Below, one piece after another: positions 24,612 through 31,625 of a stretch of DNA of 33,219 bases. The DNA is from Pseudoflavonifractor sp. 60. GTDB taxonomy: Bacteria; Bacillota; Clostridia; Oscillospirales; Oscillospiraceae. Location: positions 1-33,219 of the forward strand of contig NZ_QWKI01000088.1 in NCBI RefSeq assembly GCF_009911645.1. Direction: 5' to 3'. Positions within the stretch are counted from its first letter, which is position 1. Each line of letters opens with the position of its first letter. A program made the position numbers and the translations under genes. Under the pieces are notes generated by a model that saw nothing but the letters and a program-made list of their open reading frames with translations, was not told the DNA's origin and did not search any database.

Positions 24612-24636
24612 ATAGCACGCTCACGCTCTGATGCAA
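24609..24636 (-). promoter_or_regulatory. Promoter of the recombinase remnant/parAB transcript
   Basis: On the minus strand TTGCAT (24636-24631) and TATAAT (24614-24609) are 16 bases apart, about 55 bases before the remnant ATG at 24553. Confidence 0.65.
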
Positions 24637-24643
24637 AGGCCCT

Positions 24644-24832
24644 TTATGCGATACGGCCGATTTTCTCCATCGCCGCCAGATCGAGTAAATCGCCAATCTG
24701 GCCTTTGTCAGAAAACACGCTTTTGACCCGGTAGACAACGCCGCCAATGTTGACCTCGGTGTAATCGTTCAGACGGCAAACCGTCTTATTTTCCAACTCC
24801 ACCGGGGGCTGGTTCATGTTCGGATACTCCAT
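24644..24832 (-). CDS. TnpW-like small transposon-encoded protein
   Basis: This 62-residue protein starts at ATG 24832, which follows AAGGAG by 9 bases and lies only 4 bases after the upstream stop. The core VNIGGVVYRVKSVFSDKGQI, then GDLLDLAAMEK, resembles the small TnpW-type proteins of clostridial conjugative transposons (a short beta-hairpin followed by a helix). The frame extends further upstream without an ATG in a good context. The function is not established; assignment to TnpW is by resemblance only. Confidence 0.5.
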   Translation of the reverse strand: MEYPNMNQPPVELENKTVCRLNDYTEVNIGGVVYRVKSVFSDKGQIGDLLDLAAMEKIGRIA

Positions 24833-24836
24833 ACCG

Positions 24837-25949
24837 TCACGCTCCTTCCGGGCCATCAGTGACGGTAATGTAGCTATTGCAGGTATTTTCACCACCAGCC
24901 CTGGTGTCGGAAATACCGTCATTACCTACATTAGCTGCACAGTCCTCATGAATATCCTTGAGATAGACCCGGCGGCCTTTGCCGGTCCGCTTGCCGGAGC
25001 GGTACAGGACACCGTACTCATTTGCCAGTTCCGTAATATGGGCGTTCATCAAGCGGGTCAGCGTGTGCGGCTCCGCGTCCAGTTCATGCTGGGCTTTCAG
25101 TTCTTCCAGCAACTCCGCCGCATACCCAATCCACTCATGCCGTTCACGGATAAAGTTCTGAACAGCGGTCAAAACGGGGTGCGGCTCTTTTTCCCGCATA
25201 TCGCCGCCAAAGGAAACGAAATCCCAGATCTTTCGCTGTTTATCAAAGCGAAGGTTCAACTGCGTGTCGGCCACCTCCCACCCGGTCACATCCAGTGTGG
25301 CGGTGGTCTCCATCCGGGAGGACTTTTGCAGGACGAGAGCACCATCGGCACAGCCCAGCAGGCCGGTCGTGCCGGAAATCATGTTGAAGGAATCAGAGGA
25401 ACCGGCCTTGCGGGTGTGGTGGACTACCAGCACCGTTACCAGAAAACGGTCAGCGATTTTCTTCAGGACGCAGACGGTCTCATAGTCGCTGGCGTAGTTG
25501 TACTGCTCCTGTCCGGCTTTGCGGACACGCTGGAGAGTGTCGATAATCACCAGCTTCACATGGGGATGGGCGGCGAGGAAGTTGGTAAGCTGTTCCTCGA
25601 AGCCCTCCCCGATATACAGGGCCTCGGTCGCAAGCCAGATATTGCCGGGACTGCCGCCGCTGACATCGTTCAGCCTTTGCTGGATTCTCTGGAAGGTGTC
25701 CTCCAGGCTGATGTAGAGGACGCCGCATTTCTCGGTTTTCAGCCCCCAGACCGGCTCGCCCTTGCTGACCTGGTTCGCCAGCCACAGCACCAGCCAGGAC
25801 TTGCCCACCTTGGGCGCTCCGGCGAGGATGTAGATGCCCTGACCCATCAGCCCATCGACCAATGTGCCAGACGGGGCGTAGGTCGTGTCCAGCAGTTCCT
25901 CTGCCGGGATTACTTTCAATTCAGGGATTTTGCCTTTTTCTTCCGTCAT
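24837..25949 (-). CDS. RepA/DnaB-like AAA ATPase (putative element replication helicase)
   Basis: This 370-residue RecA-fold ATPase is of the AAA_25/RepA-helicase type. Walker A GAPKVGKS is at 44-51, GVLYISLED follows, and Walker B VKLVIIDTL has Asp137. VLVVHHTRKAGSSDSFNMI is the typical sensor region. A C-terminal helical part follows (SGKRTGKGRRVYLKDI). Proteins of this kind are found in clostridial mobile elements and plasmids next to parAB and are thought to load or act as a helicase for element replication. It is the first gene of the leftward operon, about 180 bases from a strong promoter. An imperfect inverted repeat lies in its 3' end (about 24850-24930). Confidence 0.85.
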   Translation of the reverse strand: MTEEKGKIPELKVIPAEELLDTTYAPSGTLVDGLMGQGIYILAGAPKVGKSWLVLWLANQVSKGEPVWGLKTEKCGVLYISLEDTFQRIQQRLNDVSGGSPGNIWLATEALYIGEGFEEQLTNFLAAHPHVKLVIIDTLQRVRKAGQEQYNYASDYETVCVLKKIADRFLVTVLVVHHTRKAGSSDSFNMISGTTGLLGCADGALVLQKSSRMETTATLDVTGWEVADTQLNLRFDKQRKIWDFVSFGGDMREKEPHPVLTAVQNFIRERHEWIGYAAELLEELKAQHELDAEPHTLTRLMNAHITELANEYGVLYRSGKRTGKGRRVYLKDIHEDCAANVGNDGISDTRAGGENTCNSYITVTDGPEGA

Positions 25950-26105
25950 TCACAGTTCCTTTCACAGTGTCCGCCAGCGAACACCATAACGCTGGTGGAG
26001 ACAGTGGGTGAAGCGGCAAGGTGGCCCGGCTGACCTCCTTTCTGTCCGGGCTGGCCGCTGATTTGGTATATATGCTGGGTTGTTCTATTTACGGAAGTTT
26101 GTAGA

Positions 26106-26189
26106 GTTCGTTTTTGAACTGTATTATCATTGTAGCAGTTCAGAATTGTGCTGTCAAGAGATTTACAAAAATTCATTTCATTTTTGAAC
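26106..26189. promoter_or_regulatory. Paired operator-like sites in the divergent control region
   Basis: GTTCGTTTTTGAAC (26106-26119) and TTTCATTTTTGAAC (26176-26189) are near-identical dyads exactly 70 bases apart. A third related GTTCAGAATT lies at 26138. The first dyad covers the start of the leftward transcript; the second overlaps the rightward promoter. They are plausible sites for the XRE protein encoded next to them. Confidence 0.5.
26129..26157 (-). promoter_or_regulatory. Strong leftward promoter for the replication operon
   Basis: On the minus strand TTGACA (26157-26152) and TACAAT (26134-26129) are separated by 17 bases, near consensus. It would transcribe the RepA-like gene, leaving a leader of about 170 bases. 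Confidence 0.8.
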
Positions 26190-26204
26190 GGAGCATGATA
26201 TAAT
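26177..26204 (+). promoter_or_regulatory. Rightward promoter of the XRE regulator
   Basis: TTCATT (26177-26182) and a consensus TATAAT (26199-26204) are 16 bases apart, about 50 bases before the XRE start. The weak -35 box overlaps one operator-like dyad. Confidence 0.55.
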
Positions 26205-26257
26205 AAGTGGCAGGACGGCGATACTGAAAATCAACATCAGGACGGGGAGGACATATC

Positions 26258-26881
26258 ATGGGATTGCCGATTGACGCAACGCTGGGAGAGCGCATCCGTT
26301 TTTACCGCCAGCAGGCGGGGCTGACGCAAAAAGAACTCGCCGGCCTGTGCGAGGTCAGCGAGTCCGCCATCAGGAACTATGAGTTGGGGAACCGTGTGCC
26401 GGATTTTCTCACGCTCCATGCGATTACCGAAAAACTTCGGGTCAACTACGCCGCCATCGCCGGTGAAAAAGTCACCGACCTGGAGGGGGCTTTGCAGGCG
26501 TTATACAAGCTGGAAGAAATCTACGGACTATATCCGACCGAGGTGGACGGACAAATCCATTTCGTGTTCCGGGACGGCGTGGCGGTGGACAGGTTCAAGC
26601 CCGACCTGGATACCGTCATGAGCAGTCCAGGCACACTGCTCCAATACCGCATTCTGGGATTGATGAAAGCCTGCGCCCTGCACGATGCTGGAGAGTTGAC
26701 CGATGAGGAATACGCCCTCTGGAAAAGCAAGTTCCCGGCATACATGAGCGACTTCTACGAATTTCGGAAACAAGTGGTGCGGACGGAGGAAGAAACTTTC
26801 GAGGGAGCCGCCCCCGTTCCGGCAGAGAAACTACAGTCCCCGAAACGGAGCCGGGAGCGGAAAATCAACAGCGGGCGGTAG
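26258..26881 (+). CDS. XRE-family transcriptional regulator
   Basis: This 207-residue protein has an N-terminal Cro/C1 helix-turn-helix (about 9-62): GERIRFYRQQAGLTQKELAG, LCEVSESAIRNYELGNRVPD, FLTLHAITEKL. A C-terminal acidic/helical domain (about 70-180) and a basic tail (KRSRERKINSGR) follow. GGGGAGGA lies 6 bases before the ATG. It is divergent from the RepA-like operon and shares a control region containing GTTC-N6-GAAC dyads. It is therefore probably the main switch of the element's replication operon and of its own gene. There is no peptidase domain of the ImmA type nearby. Confidence 0.85.
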   Translation: MGLPIDATLGERIRFYRQQAGLTQKELAGLCEVSESAIRNYELGNRVPDFLTLHAITEKLRVNYAAIAGEKVTDLEGALQALYKLEEIYGLYPTEVDGQIHFVFRDGVAVDRFKPDLDTVMSSPGTLLQYRILGLMKACALHDAGELTDEEYALWKSKFPAYMSDFYEFRKQVVRTEEETFEGAAPVPAEKLQSPKRSRERKINSGR

Positions 26882-26888
26882 CCGGAAA

Positions 26889-27172
26889 GCGGCAGAATTG
26901 CCGCGCAGCCAACCTCGGTAACGAGGTTGTTCAAGGGGTTTGGGATGCTTCCCAACAAGCAGAAACAGCGGTTTCCGGCAGCGCCGTGAACCGCTGTTTC
27001 GAGTCTTTGTTCCCACAAAGACATTGCTTGCAAGGTAAGTGAACCGCCGTCAACGGACAAGATGTTTCCGTTGATTTTCAATGTTGTCCTGGTTTGAAAA
27101 TCAACAGGTCAAAGTGACCCGTTGAAGGATGATGCGCTACCGGGCAAGCAGGGCATTTGTTCCCAAAAATGC
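26889..27172. repeat. Hairpin-rich non-coding array 1
   Basis: This region after the XRE gene has no convincing gene but at least eight inverted repeats: 26889-26904 (GCGGCA), 26911-26928 (AACCTCG), 26940-26955 (TTGGGA), 26963-26999 (AAACAGCGGTT), 27005-27020 (CTTTGT), 27050-27074 (TCAACGGA), 27071-27104 (TTGATTTTCA), 27101-27125 (TCAAC-GGTCA) and 27153-27172 (GCATTT). Several share or abut arms. It could be a structured RNA or folded single-stranded DNA. One hairpin (27050-27074) recurs in array 2. Confidence 0.7.
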
Positions 27173-27284
27173 TCAAAACGGACTTCCAGCGTTAGGTGGG
27201 TGTCCGTAAAACAGTAACCAAAAACGAATGGCGACTGTCAGACAGGATTGGTTACAAAATACAAGGTTTTACGGAGATTCCACT

Positions 27285-27543
27285 ATGAACAAGATGATAT
27301 CATGTGAATTTAACATCGACACTGGCAATGTCGAATTGCGCTATGCGGACGGGAGCATGATTTCCATTGACTGCACCGAGGTCGAGAAAGAAATCGCTTT
27401 GAGCATCAACGCCTGTTCCGAACTGGAACTGGCTCGTTTTCAACGCCCCTTTGGATTATGCAGAGTTAGTCCTCTGTGGCGATTTGGAGGACTATCTCAG
27501 ACGAGTGTCGGGTCTACACAGCGGGATTGAGGGCAATTCGTAA
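27285..27543 (+). pseudogene. DUF6061-like small protein, frameshifted
   Basis: ATG 27285 follows GGAG by 8 bases and encodes MNKMISCEFNIDTGNVELRY, then ADGSMISIDCTEVEKEIALS. This resembles small DUF6061-type proteins common in gut Clostridia. After CSEL the frame goes out of register. Removing one A at 27427-27428 restores DWLVFNAPLDYAELVLCGDL followed by EDYLRRVSG up to TAA 27541-27543, a sensible end just before a terminator. It is a broken gene or contains a sequence error. The function of the family is unknown. Confidence 0.7.
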
Positions 27544-27553
27544 TTTCACAGCA

Positions 27554-27606
27554 AGCGGGCGGAGTACCGGATTGACCGGCGCTCCGCCCGCTTTTTGTTT
27601 TTTCTG
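27554..27606 (+). terminator. Strong intrinsic terminator
   Basis: AGCGGGCGGAG (27554-27564) and CTCCGCCCGCT (27582-27592) form a perfect 11-bp stem followed by TTTTTGTTTTTT. It ends the DUF6061-like transcript. Confidence 0.9.
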
Positions 27607-27616
27607 TCCAGGACAC

Positions 27617-27661
27617 TTATTTCTTTCGCTTGCTCTTGCTGTGAGACTGTGAAGACCAATT
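27617..27661 (-). pseudogene. 3'-end remnant of a paralogous xre gene
   Basis: On the minus strand the last codons read SSQSHSKSKRKK-stop. This closely matches the end of the intact xre gene at 30726 (SSPHQSHSKGKKNRK-stop). No upstream part is present. It marks the left border of the AT-rich three-gene island. Confidence 0.65.
27629..27649 (+). repeat. Left 21-bp direct repeat bordering the island (att-like)
   Basis: CTTGCTCTTGCTGTGAGACTG matches 30741-30761 (CTTGCCCTTGCTGTGAGACTG) at 20 of 21 bases and in the same orientation. Both lie in the coding end of an xre gene, the usual layout when an element inserts site-specifically at a gene's 3' end. Confidence 0.7.
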
Positions 27662-27694
27662 TCGTAAAGCAGGTCTAAAATAAAATTACGAAAT
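27659..27694. repeat. Inverted repeat just inside the left island border
   Basis: ATTTCGTAA (27659-27667) and TTACGAAAT (27686-27694) are perfect 9-base arms 18 bases apart. It could be a recombinase arm site, or a weak terminator for the leftward operon that ends at 27721. Confidence 0.55.
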
Positions 27695-27720
27695 GAGTAT
27701 CTGTCGGACGAGATATACTT

Positions 27721-28818
27721 TTATAAGACCTTTTTAGAAGTATATTGTAGTTTTTCTATGTCATATACATTGACGGCTATGCATTCAAACAAATCGGGAT
27801 TAAAAATGGCAAGATTATATCCTCCCGGATTCGTTGTGCTGTTATATTCAATTCCATCGTATTCTCGCATATCGTTATGTTCGATACTTTTGATAAAATC
27901 AACGATATATTGTGTAGGGACATAGTCCAAAGTACTGTCACTCCTGCGCAAGGATTTACTCATCTCAGTATTTAATTTTTCAAGATATTGCTTGTTTATT
28001 GCGTGATCAAGATATTCAAGGCCTTCAACAAATGGACTAATCTCTGTTATGGCACGGAGATCCACCACTGTAATATCTTGTTTTAATCTGAATGTCCCGA
28101 CACTTACAAAATCAAAGACGCCAGCACGTACTTCATGCAGGGTGGTGTCAATGTCACTTGCCACATAAAGGCAAGTAATACCTCTGGCATTAGCTCTGCC
28201 TTCTGAACTCTTACCTGCAGGAGGAGCCGACATTTCACTTATCGGATATCCAGATTGTTCAGAAATTCTTGCACGATAGAACAAATTTCCTGCCTTATAA
28301 GTTTTACGTATAAACGAACAATATTTTTCCAGAATTCCAAAGTTAATTAGTTTTGAGTGATATCTGTTTTGGGTTTTAATCTCCACAACAAAGGCATCCC
28401 AATCATTGTTTTTTAATAAAGCATGATCCTGTAAGTATATACTATCATATAACTCTGGAATTCCCACAGTTCCATCGAAAAGTTCAGGAACACTTACATA
28501 GAGTTCACCACAGACCGATTTTAATATCTCATATATTTGTGTTCGCGGAATATTTGCGAAAATATTCCATCTGCCTTTAAGATCATCAATTAAAGAACGA
28601 GTTTCAGCTTTGGGGTAGGTGTCTGGGAGCATAGAAGAAGGAGTGTATATATTTAGTAGCTCTTCAAAATAAGGAGTTAAATCGTTTTGAGTGCCAGTAT
28701 CATATAAATGTCCATCTTTATGATGGCATATGGGACATTCTCCAGTATTCGATGCAGATACAGCACCGATAATTGATGCAATTTCTTTATCATTAAAACA
28801 ATACTCACAAAAAATCAT
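27721..28818 (-). CDS. Zinc-ribbon + HEPN/RES-type protein (putative NAD+-degrading toxin)
   Basis: This 365-residue protein has an N-terminal zinc ribbon with Cys4, Cys7, Cys28 and Cys31 (CEYC, CPIC), then a helical HEPN/RES N-terminal-like region (about 45-165). A C-terminal RES domain (about 175-355) follows. The RES residues that name the family are present: Arg182 in FYRAR, Glu229 in TTLHEVRAG and Ser327 in YNSTTNPGG, plus MSAPPAGKSSEGRAN. Studied RES toxins break down NAD+. It is the last gene of a three-gene operon; its ATG overlaps the sce7725-like stop (ATGA). It probably acts as the killing or growth-stopping effector. No separate xre antitoxin of the Xre-Res type follows it. Strong AT bias sets it apart from the element backbone. 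Confidence 0.82.
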   Translation of the reverse strand: MIFCEYCFNDKEIASIIGAVSASNTGECPICHHKDGHLYDTGTQNDLTPYFEELLNIYTPSSMLPDTYPKAETRSLIDDLKGRWNIFANIPRTQIYEILKSVCGELYVSVPELFDGTVGIPELYDSIYLQDHALLKNNDWDAFVVEIKTQNRYHSKLINFGILEKYCSFIRKTYKAGNLFYRARISEQSGYPISEMSAPPAGKSSEGRANARGITCLYVASDIDTTLHEVRAGVFDFVSVGTFRLKQDITVVDLRAITEISPFVEGLEYLDHAINKQYLEKLNTEMSKSLRRSDSTLDYVPTQYIVDFIKSIEHNDMREYDGIEYNSTTNPGGYNLAIFNPDLFECIAVNVYDIEKLQYTSKKVL

Positions 28819-29753
28819 TTTGCTACCCCATCTAAATACCTACTCATCAGTTCAAGATGGTGCATGATTGAATACTTCTTTACAACCCCCAGTCCGGGAT
28901 AGGTCTGGGCGTTGTAAGCCGCTTCAAATTCCCGGATACCTACTGTATCTAAATTTATAGTTTTATTCCATGCAACTAATTTCCCAGCAGCTTCTGCAAA
29001 TTTTCTCGCTGGGTCGGAAATATCATCATTCGAATCGGAAACAAAGTGCGCAATTCGTAAAATATTTTTCTCATCAAAGTACACAATATGAATTGCTACC
29101 GCATATGGAGCAAAACCAGTTTCGCTGTATTCTTCGCCAACAACAGAATAGTCAGAAAACCCTTTGTATCCGTCATCCTCATAATATAAATGATCTGAAG
29201 AAAAGAATTCGGTTTCTATATCAGAGTAATCAATGTTTCTTGTTTGCTTTGGAAAATGATCTACACACATAACACGATTAGGACGAATTCTCCTTCTAAA
29301 ATCACCCTTATCAGGAATCACATTATACAAGGGCCTACTATCGCCAACTGTTTTTTCATAATGGGCCACATATTCAGGGCTGGTGCAAAGCAGAAGTAAC
29401 GAATCTATAGAAACTCCATTTTTTGCAGCGAGGTTAATACACGCCTCCAAATTAGGCGTTACATAGAAAGAAGAAATAATACTACTATTTTTAAGTTGCT
29501 CACACGCTTGTTGGAGATTTTTGGCATTACTTTCCCTTTTTGAATCCTTAATCCAAGAGCCTACTTGCGGATTACGAATAATAGCAATGAGTTTTCCGGC
29601 TTTTATAAAGGAATCAACAGTCTTTGTATATGTGGATGATACTTTTACCGGCTCTACAATGGGAATGATTTGATTGCTAAGAATATTTTTGCTGACACAC
29701 TCGCGAAGAGCTAAAAGCTCAAATTGACGACCGCGCAAAATAGGAAAATACAT
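28815..29753 (-). CDS. sce7725-family protein (beta-protein-like)
   Basis: This 312-residue protein starts MYFPILRGRQFELLALREC, the typical opening of sce7725-family proteins, which commonly neighbour sce7726-family genes. It looks like a barrel-type fold (repeated strand-helix units such as IIPIVEPVKVSSTYTKTVDS and LIAIIRNPQV). No classical catalytic motif was recognised. It has GFSDYSVVGEEYSETGFAPY and AVAIHIVYFDE in its second half. TAGGAGG stands 7 bases before the ATG. Its stop overlaps the RES gene's start. It may be the sensing or bridging part of the system. The family name is known; the function is not. Confidence 0.8.
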   Translation of the reverse strand: MYFPILRGRQFELLALRECVSKNILSNQIIPIVEPVKVSSTYTKTVDSFIKAGKLIAIIRNPQVGSWIKDSKRESNAKNLQQACEQLKNSSIISSFYVTPNLEACINLAAKNGVSIDSLLLLCTSPEYVAHYEKTVGDSRPLYNVIPDKGDFRRRIRPNRVMCVDHFPKQTRNIDYSDIETEFFSSDHLYYEDDGYKGFSDYSVVGEEYSETGFAPYAVAIHIVYFDEKNILRIAHFVSDSNDDISDPARKFAEAAGKLVAWNKTINLDTVGIREFEAAYNAQTYPGLGVVKKYSIMHHLELMSRYLDGVAK

Positions 29754-29762
29754 AATAGCCTC

Positions 29763-30602
29763 CTATGCATTTAAAAAGCGACATAATTTTGCGTAGTCAC
29801 TTTTCTTATAATTTGAAAAATATATCAAAAATTTTAATTCATATGGAATTTTGGAATATTCTGCAATATCGATTTTTGTCCGCAATTTCAAAGCTTGAAT
29901 GAATAAATTGTATGAAATATCTGTTGACAATGACTCGAACAACCTTTGACACGTCCTATAATATTCAAACTGAGACACATCTGGCAATGAGCCAAAACAT
30001 TTAATCAAAATTTGCTCATACTCGTTTTTGCGCAATACCTTAAACATTATAGGTTTCGAAAGCGTACCACGGTATTCAATAGGTTCTTTGCGAACGCTCA
30101 ATGTTCCCTTTTTTGTTAATAAGCAAATCCCCACAGGAGTGTTTCGGAGCTTTTGCTGCACATCATCATAGTTTTTTTCTGATGTAACTACAACCACCCT
30201 TGAAAAAGCCTTATAGTAATCTTCTATCTGACCATCTAATCGATCAAAATTATCTAATTCGGTTTTTATCTCATAAACAATGGCCTTTCCATTTATTAAA
30301 ATAAAATCAGCTTTAGAATTTCCGACCGGAATCTCCGTCAGTGCTGTTGTAGTACGCGGACTGTGAACTCCAAGTAAAAGTTTATTAAGCAGAGTATTTT
30401 TATAATAATACTCGTTTTGATATTCACTTCTAAGGTGCTGGTAAATTTCACTAATGCATTCCTGGTTAGTTTTGCACGAGTAATCAACTATATACCTACA
30501 TATTGCTGCTACATATGCCGGACTTTCTCCATCTTCTATTACCTGCTTAAAGGTGTTTCGAGTAAAAAAGCGATTTAGTAGAATCGAATTTGAAGTGTCC
30601 AC
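29763..30602 (-). CDS. sce7726-family protein with PD-(D/E)XK nuclease-like motif
   Basis: This 279-residue protein is of the sce7726 type. A nuclease-like core is visible: Glu90 (ALTEIP), Asp99 (SKADFILI), Glu111-x-Lys113 (VYEIKTE) and a QxxxY-type helix (Gln125, Tyr129/130 in DGQIEDYYKAFS). This is the pattern of PD-(D/E)XK/RecB-like nucleases. GTG at 30602 is the start, with GGAGGT 7 bases before it. A consensus promoter lies about 65 bases upstream. It leads the operon with sce7725-like and RES genes. Whether it cuts DNA is unproven; it could also only bind or sense DNA ends. Confidence 0.82.
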   Translation of the reverse strand: MDTSNSILLNRFFTRNTFKQVIEDGESPAYVAAICRYIVDYSCKTNQECISEIYQHLRSEYQNEYYYKNTLLNKLLLGVHSPRTTTALTEIPVGNSKADFILINGKAIVYEIKTELDNFDRLDGQIEDYYKAFSRVVVVTSEKNYDDVQQKLRNTPVGICLLTKKGTLSVRKEPIEYRGTLSKPIMFKVLRKNEYEQILIKCFGSLPDVSQFEYYRTCQRLFESLSTDISYNLFIQALKLRTKIDIAEYSKIPYELKFLIYFSNYKKSDYAKLCRFLNA

Positions 30603-30666
30603 TCAAAGCACCTCCAATCACAATATAATACCAAGAAAGACTATCTAAATGCAATAACCCAAGTAT

Positions 30667-30695
30667 ATTGTACTTGACTCCAAAGAATTTGTCAA
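30667..30695 (-). promoter_or_regulatory. Consensus promoter of the three-gene island operon
   Basis: On the minus strand TTGACA (30695-30690) and TACAAT (30672-30667) are 17 bases apart. A dyad CAAGTA-N5-TACTTG (30660-30676) covers the -10 box and could be an operator, so the operon may be repressed until needed. Confidence 0.8.
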
Positions 30696-30725
30696 GGTAA
30701 GACAATCTGTAAAACGCAAATCAGT

Positions 30726-31580
30726 CTATTTACGATTTTTCTTGCCCTTGCTGTGAGACTGGTGAGGGCTACTCTTTCCCCGCCGACTGGCCTGACGGAT
30801 TTGAAGTTTCTTGGACTTTGCCAGTATATCCATCAATGTCACAAATTGCTCCTTGGTGATGGCATCATAGTCAATGCCCAGCCCTGCAAGATAAACTCTG
30901 GCCTGTTTCTCCTGCGGACTGCCCTCATAGCTCATGGCAGTCTGCAAATATTCGCTGACAGCTTCGGCGGAAGATTCCCCGTCTGCGGTGGTGGAATCCT
31001 GTTTGTGGGCTTCTCTAATGTCAGAGAGAATGCCAATCAGGTCATCGGACAGCACTTGTTTGAAATATTCCGCCGTTTGGATTTGGGCGAGAGCCAGCGT
31101 CCGAGTATGTAAATCGCCGTCCTCTGCGGCATACTGCTGAATGACTTGCTGGCGCACCGCCTCAAGCATGGTGTTCATATCGTTGATCCTGCTGTCGGCA
31201 ATCCGGTCAACATAGACTTCGGCATCGACTATCAACTGCTGGAATTTGTCATGCACCAGTAACTCGGACAGCAGCCGCTTATTATATTTTCCATCCCGTA
31301 TCGCATCCACCGCATCATCCCGCAGATGTAGGGCTTGAAGCTCTGCATTTGCGGGATTTTTGTTTTCTGTCAGACCCAGCAAATAGTCTGTAGACACGCC
31401 GTAGAACTTTGCCAGCGTCACAACGGCAAAGGGGCTTATATCCTTGAAATCCTCGGACTCATATTTGCCGAGGGCTGATTTGGAAAGCCCTGTCTGTTCC
31501 GCAAGCTGTTCCAGACTCAGACCTCGGTCAACGACACGTAAGTCCTTCAAACGCTCTTGTATCGTCAATTTTGCTTCCAT
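30726..31580 (-). CDS. XRE-family regulator with long helical C-terminus
   Basis: This 284-residue protein has an HTH at about 8-62: RLKDLRVVDRGLSLEQLAEQ, TGLSKSALGKYESEDFKDI, FYGVSTDYLLGLTENKNP. A long charged helical region follows, then a basic tail RRGKSSPHQSHSKGKKNRK. ATG 31580 follows GGAG by 7 bases and is preferred to upstream in-frame starts. Its 3' end contains one of the two 21-bp repeats that bracket the island, so this gene is the probable insertion site. It may regulate a neighbouring element gene; regulation of the island operon is possible but not shown. Confidence 0.85.
   Translation of the reverse strand: MEAKLTIQERLKDLRVVDRGLSLEQLAEQTGLSKSALGKYESEDFKDISPFAVVTLAKFYGVSTDYLLGLTENKNPANAELQALHLRDDAVDAIRDGKYNKRLLSELLVHDKFQQLIVDAEVYVDRIADSRINDMNTMLEAVRQQVIQQYAAEDGDLHTRTLALAQIQTAEYFKQVLSDDLIGILSDIREAHKQDSTTADGESSAEAVSEYLQTAMSYEGSPQEKQARVYLAGLGIDYDAITKEQFVTLMDILAKSKKLQIRQASRRGKSSPHQSHSKGKKNRK
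30741..30761 (+). repeat. Right 21-bp direct repeat bordering the island (att-like)
   Basis: CTTGCCCTTGCTGTGAGACTG lies in the coding end of the intact xre gene and pairs with 27629-27649 (one mismatch). The distance between copies is 3,112 bases. Confidence 0.7.
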
Positions 31581-31625
31581 CTCTGCTCTCCGTCCATAAG
31601 CGTGGAAATCACGCCGATTTGCCAC

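Noticed and set aside
25946..26176. A 76-codon minus frame ending at the RepA-like start
   Set aside because: It covers the leftward promoter and operator dyads and has no ribosome site, so it is untranslated leader.
26755..27081. A 108-codon minus frame over the end of the XRE gene and hairpin array 1
   Set aside because: Its content is explained by the inverted repeats and by antisense of the XRE gene. No ribosome site was seen.
28970..29272. A 100-codon plus frame inside the sce7725-like gene
   Set aside because: It is antisense to a family-matching gene, with no ribosome site.
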